6,406 nt of DNA, from the NCBI GenBank assembly GCA_036381275.1, contig DASVDC010000141.1:1-6406 (forward strand). The letters run 5' to 3'. How positions within the stretch are numbered: position 1 is the first letter of the stretch; each line of letters opens with the position of its first letter. Shown piece after piece: positions 5,051-6,406 of the stretch. The notes beneath the pieces were generated by a model, which searched no databases, was not told the DNA's origin, and worked only from the letters and a program-made list of their open reading frames with translations. A program made the position numbers and the translations under genes. This stretch comes from UBA7803 sp036381275. Lineage in GTDB: Bacteria; Pseudomonadota; Gammaproteobacteria; Pseudomonadales; Azotimanducaceae.

Positions 5051-6273
5051 ATCCGCAGTGGAAGGCCGGCAACCGGGTGGAGCTGCTAGAGAACGGCGAG
5101 GAGCTCTACCCGCGGGTGTTCGGCGCGATCGACGGCGCCCGCTACGAGGTGCTGCTGGAGACGTTCATTCTGTTCGACGACGAGGTCGGCCGACGCCTCG
5201 CGGAGGCGCTGAAGGCCGCGAGCGCCCGCGGGGTGCGCGTGGAGCTCACCGTGGACGCGTGGGGCTCGGCGGAGCTGCCGACTGACTACCTCGAGGCGCT
5301 GACGGCAGCGGGCGTGTGCCTGCACCTGTTCGAAGCGACGCACCCGAAATGGCTGCAGCGCATCGACTGGTTCCGCCGCCTGCACCGCAAGCTCGTCGTG
5401 GTCGACGGCCGCTGCGCGTTCGTCGGCGGCATCAACTTCTCCCAGGATCATCTCGAGCACGGCGGGCACGGCAAGGAAGCGAAGCAGGACTACGCGGTGC
5501 AGGTGGAAGGACCGCTGGTGGCCGACATCCATCGTTTCGCCGTCGAGGCGATCCGCTCGGTGCACCGGCGCGACGGGGCGCTGCCGGCCATTCCGGCCGA
5601 GGCGCTCGAGCGGGGCGCCGAACCGGCCGGGGACGTCGTCGCCACGTTCGTCTCGCGGGACAACCTTCCCGGGCGGCGCACCGCGATCGAGCGCTACTAT
5701 CGGATGATCATCCGCCGCGCGGAGGAGCGGCTGGTCATCGCCAACGCGTACTTCTTTCCGGGTTACCGGCTGCTGCGGGAGATCCGCCGCGCGGCTCGGC
5801 GCGGCGTCGACGTGCGCCTGATCACCCAGGCCGAGCCCGACATCCCGATTTCGCGCTTCGCGGGGCGGCTGCTGTACGACTATCTGCTCGAGGCCGGCGC
5901 GCACATCTACGAGTACGGCGAGCGGCAGTTTCACGGCAAGGTGGCGATCGTCGACGACGAATGGGCGACGGTCGGCTCGAGCAACCTCGACCCGCTGAGC
6001 CTGTGGTTCAACCTCGAGGCCAACGTGGTGGTGCGTGACGCGGCGTTCACCGAAGCGGTGGCCCGGCGTCTCGAGCGGCTGATGCACGAGCACTGCCGGG
6101 AGATCACGCCCGCCGACACGCGGCGCTGGATCTTCTGGCGGCCGATCGCCGGCTTCTTCGCGTTCCACTTCCTGCGTCACTTCCCGCGCCTCGCCGGCCT
6201 GCTGCCGGCGCACCGTCCGCGCCTGACCCGGGTGCCCGCGCCGGGGAAGGACGCGGGACGCGAGGCCGCCTGA
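5047..6273 (+). CDS. clsB: Cardiolipin synthase B (ClsB), phospholipase D family
   Basis: A 408-residue two-domain phospholipase D-superfamily enzyme that joins phosphatidyl groups to make cardiolipin; E. coli ClsB (formerly YbhO, about 413 residues) has also been reported to make phosphatidylglycerol from phosphatidylethanolamine and glycerol. Both HKD motifs are intact: His113-Lys115-Asp120 in HRKLVVVD followed by GGIN (127-130), and His296-Lys298-Asp303 in HGKVAIVD followed by GSSNLDPLS (310-318). The N-terminal NRVELLENGEELYP (9-22) and the EAKQDYAV (144-151) and ANAYFFPGYR (232-241) segments are ClsB-like. There are no N-terminal membrane helices, unlike ClsA; an aromatic stretch at 361-387 (WIFWRPIAGFF, FLRHFP) probably anchors it peripherally to the inner membrane. 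The GTG start at 5047 is chosen because it overlaps the ybhP stop as GTGA and begins the family N-terminus; the in-frame ATG at 4999 would add 16 unrelated residues inside ybhP. The stop overlaps the next ATG (TGATG). Confidence 0.96.
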   Translation: MNPQWKAGNRVELLENGEELYPRVFGAIDGARYEVLLETFILFDDEVGRRLAEALKAASARGVRVELTVDAWGSAELPTDYLEALTAAGVCLHLFEATHPKWLQRIDWFRRLHRKLVVVDGRCAFVGGINFSQDHLEHGGHGKEAKQDYAVQVEGPLVADIHRFAVEAIRSVHRRDGALPAIPAEALERGAEPAGDVVATFVSRDNLPGRRTAIERYYRMIIRRAEERLVIANAYFFPGYRLLREIRRAARRGVDVRLITQAEPDIPISRFAGRLLYDYLLEAGAHIYEYGERQFHGKVAIVDDEWATVGSSNLDPLSLWFNLEANVVVRDAAFTEAVARRLERLMHEHCREITPADTRRWIFWRPIAGFFAFHFLRHFPRLAGLLPAHRPRLTRVPAPGKDAGREAA

Positions 6274-6406
6274 TGCGCACCGATACGGTCCGGAGCGCCG
6301 CCGCGGCGCCGGCGCCATCCGGCGCGCGGCGCTGGTGGCCGCGGCTGCGCCTGCTGCTGACGATCCTGTTCTTCGGCGCGGTCGCGGTGCTGCTCGTGAT
6401 CAACGC
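6273..6406 (+). CDS. ybhN: YbhN-like membrane protein (LPG synthase TM family), 5' part only
   Basis: Only the first 44 codons are in the window; the gene runs off the right edge. An Ala/Pro-rich start (residues 1-18) leads to a basic-aromatic stretch (RRWWPRLR, 19-26) and one hydrophobic transmembrane segment (about 27-44, LLLTILFFGAVAVLLVIN). This resembles the first helix of E. coli YbhN, a polytopic inner-membrane protein of roughly 320 residues in the family of the lysylphosphatidylglycerol synthetase membrane domain. The ATG overlaps the clsB stop by one base, so it is translationally coupled, and the order ybhP-clsB-ybhN is that of E. coli. YbhN has no firmly assigned role that I know of. 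The call rests on position plus this short N-terminus. Confidence 0.85.
   Translation, partial: MRTDTVRSAAAAPAPSGARRWWPRLRLLLTILFFGAVAVLLVIN

Noticed and set aside
5086..6318. 410-codon open frame antisense to clsB
   Set aside because: GC-rich shadow of clsB; no domain signature, while the sense strand has both HKD motifs.

Overview
The window is about 6.4 kb of GC-rich DNA with the codon bias of a high-GC proteobacterium. The gene set suggests a gammaproteobacterium: an outer-membrane TonB-dependent receptor, an Escherichia coli-like ybhP-clsB-ybhN cluster, and a REP-type inverted repeat of the GTGGGAGCGGC class familiar from Pseudomonas and Xanthomonas relatives. A Xanthomonadales/Nevskiales-like lineage is a guess; the sequence does not settle it.

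Layout. Bases 1-324 hold no gene I can call. A crotonase (enoyl-CoA hydratase/isomerase family) gene lies on the minus strand at 325-1131. A 311-base divergent intergenic region (1132-1442) follows, with a perfect 9-bp inverted repeat, a weak promoter candidate and three stem-loops. A complete TonB-dependent receptor gene is on the plus strand at 1443-4097. A 158-base gap (4098-4255) carries a paired REP element (REPIN), a further hairpin and a possibly structured leader. Three tightly packed plus-strand genes follow: ybhP (4256-5050), clsB (5047-6273) and the first 44 codons of ybhN (6273 to the window edge). The last three overlap by 4 and 1 bases and are almost certainly one transcript.

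How the genes relate. The receptor and the divergently transcribed crotonase may form an uptake-plus-catabolism pair under a shared operator; the substrate cannot be read from the sequence. The ybhP-clsB-ybhN block belongs to membrane phospholipid metabolism: ClsB is a two-HKD phospholipase D-type cardiolipin synthase, YbhP a metal-dependent EEP-fold hydrolase of unknown substrate, and YbhN a polytopic inner-membrane protein of the LPG-synthase transmembrane family. The REPIN/hairpin block separates the two units.

I see no clearly new multi-gene system. The best leads are the crotonase lacking both classical hydratase glutamates, the inverted-repeat operator candidate, the structured leaders and the conserved phospholipid operon whose two partner genes have no firmly assigned role. 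No tRNA, rRNA, CRISPR array, transposase or insertion sequence was seen.
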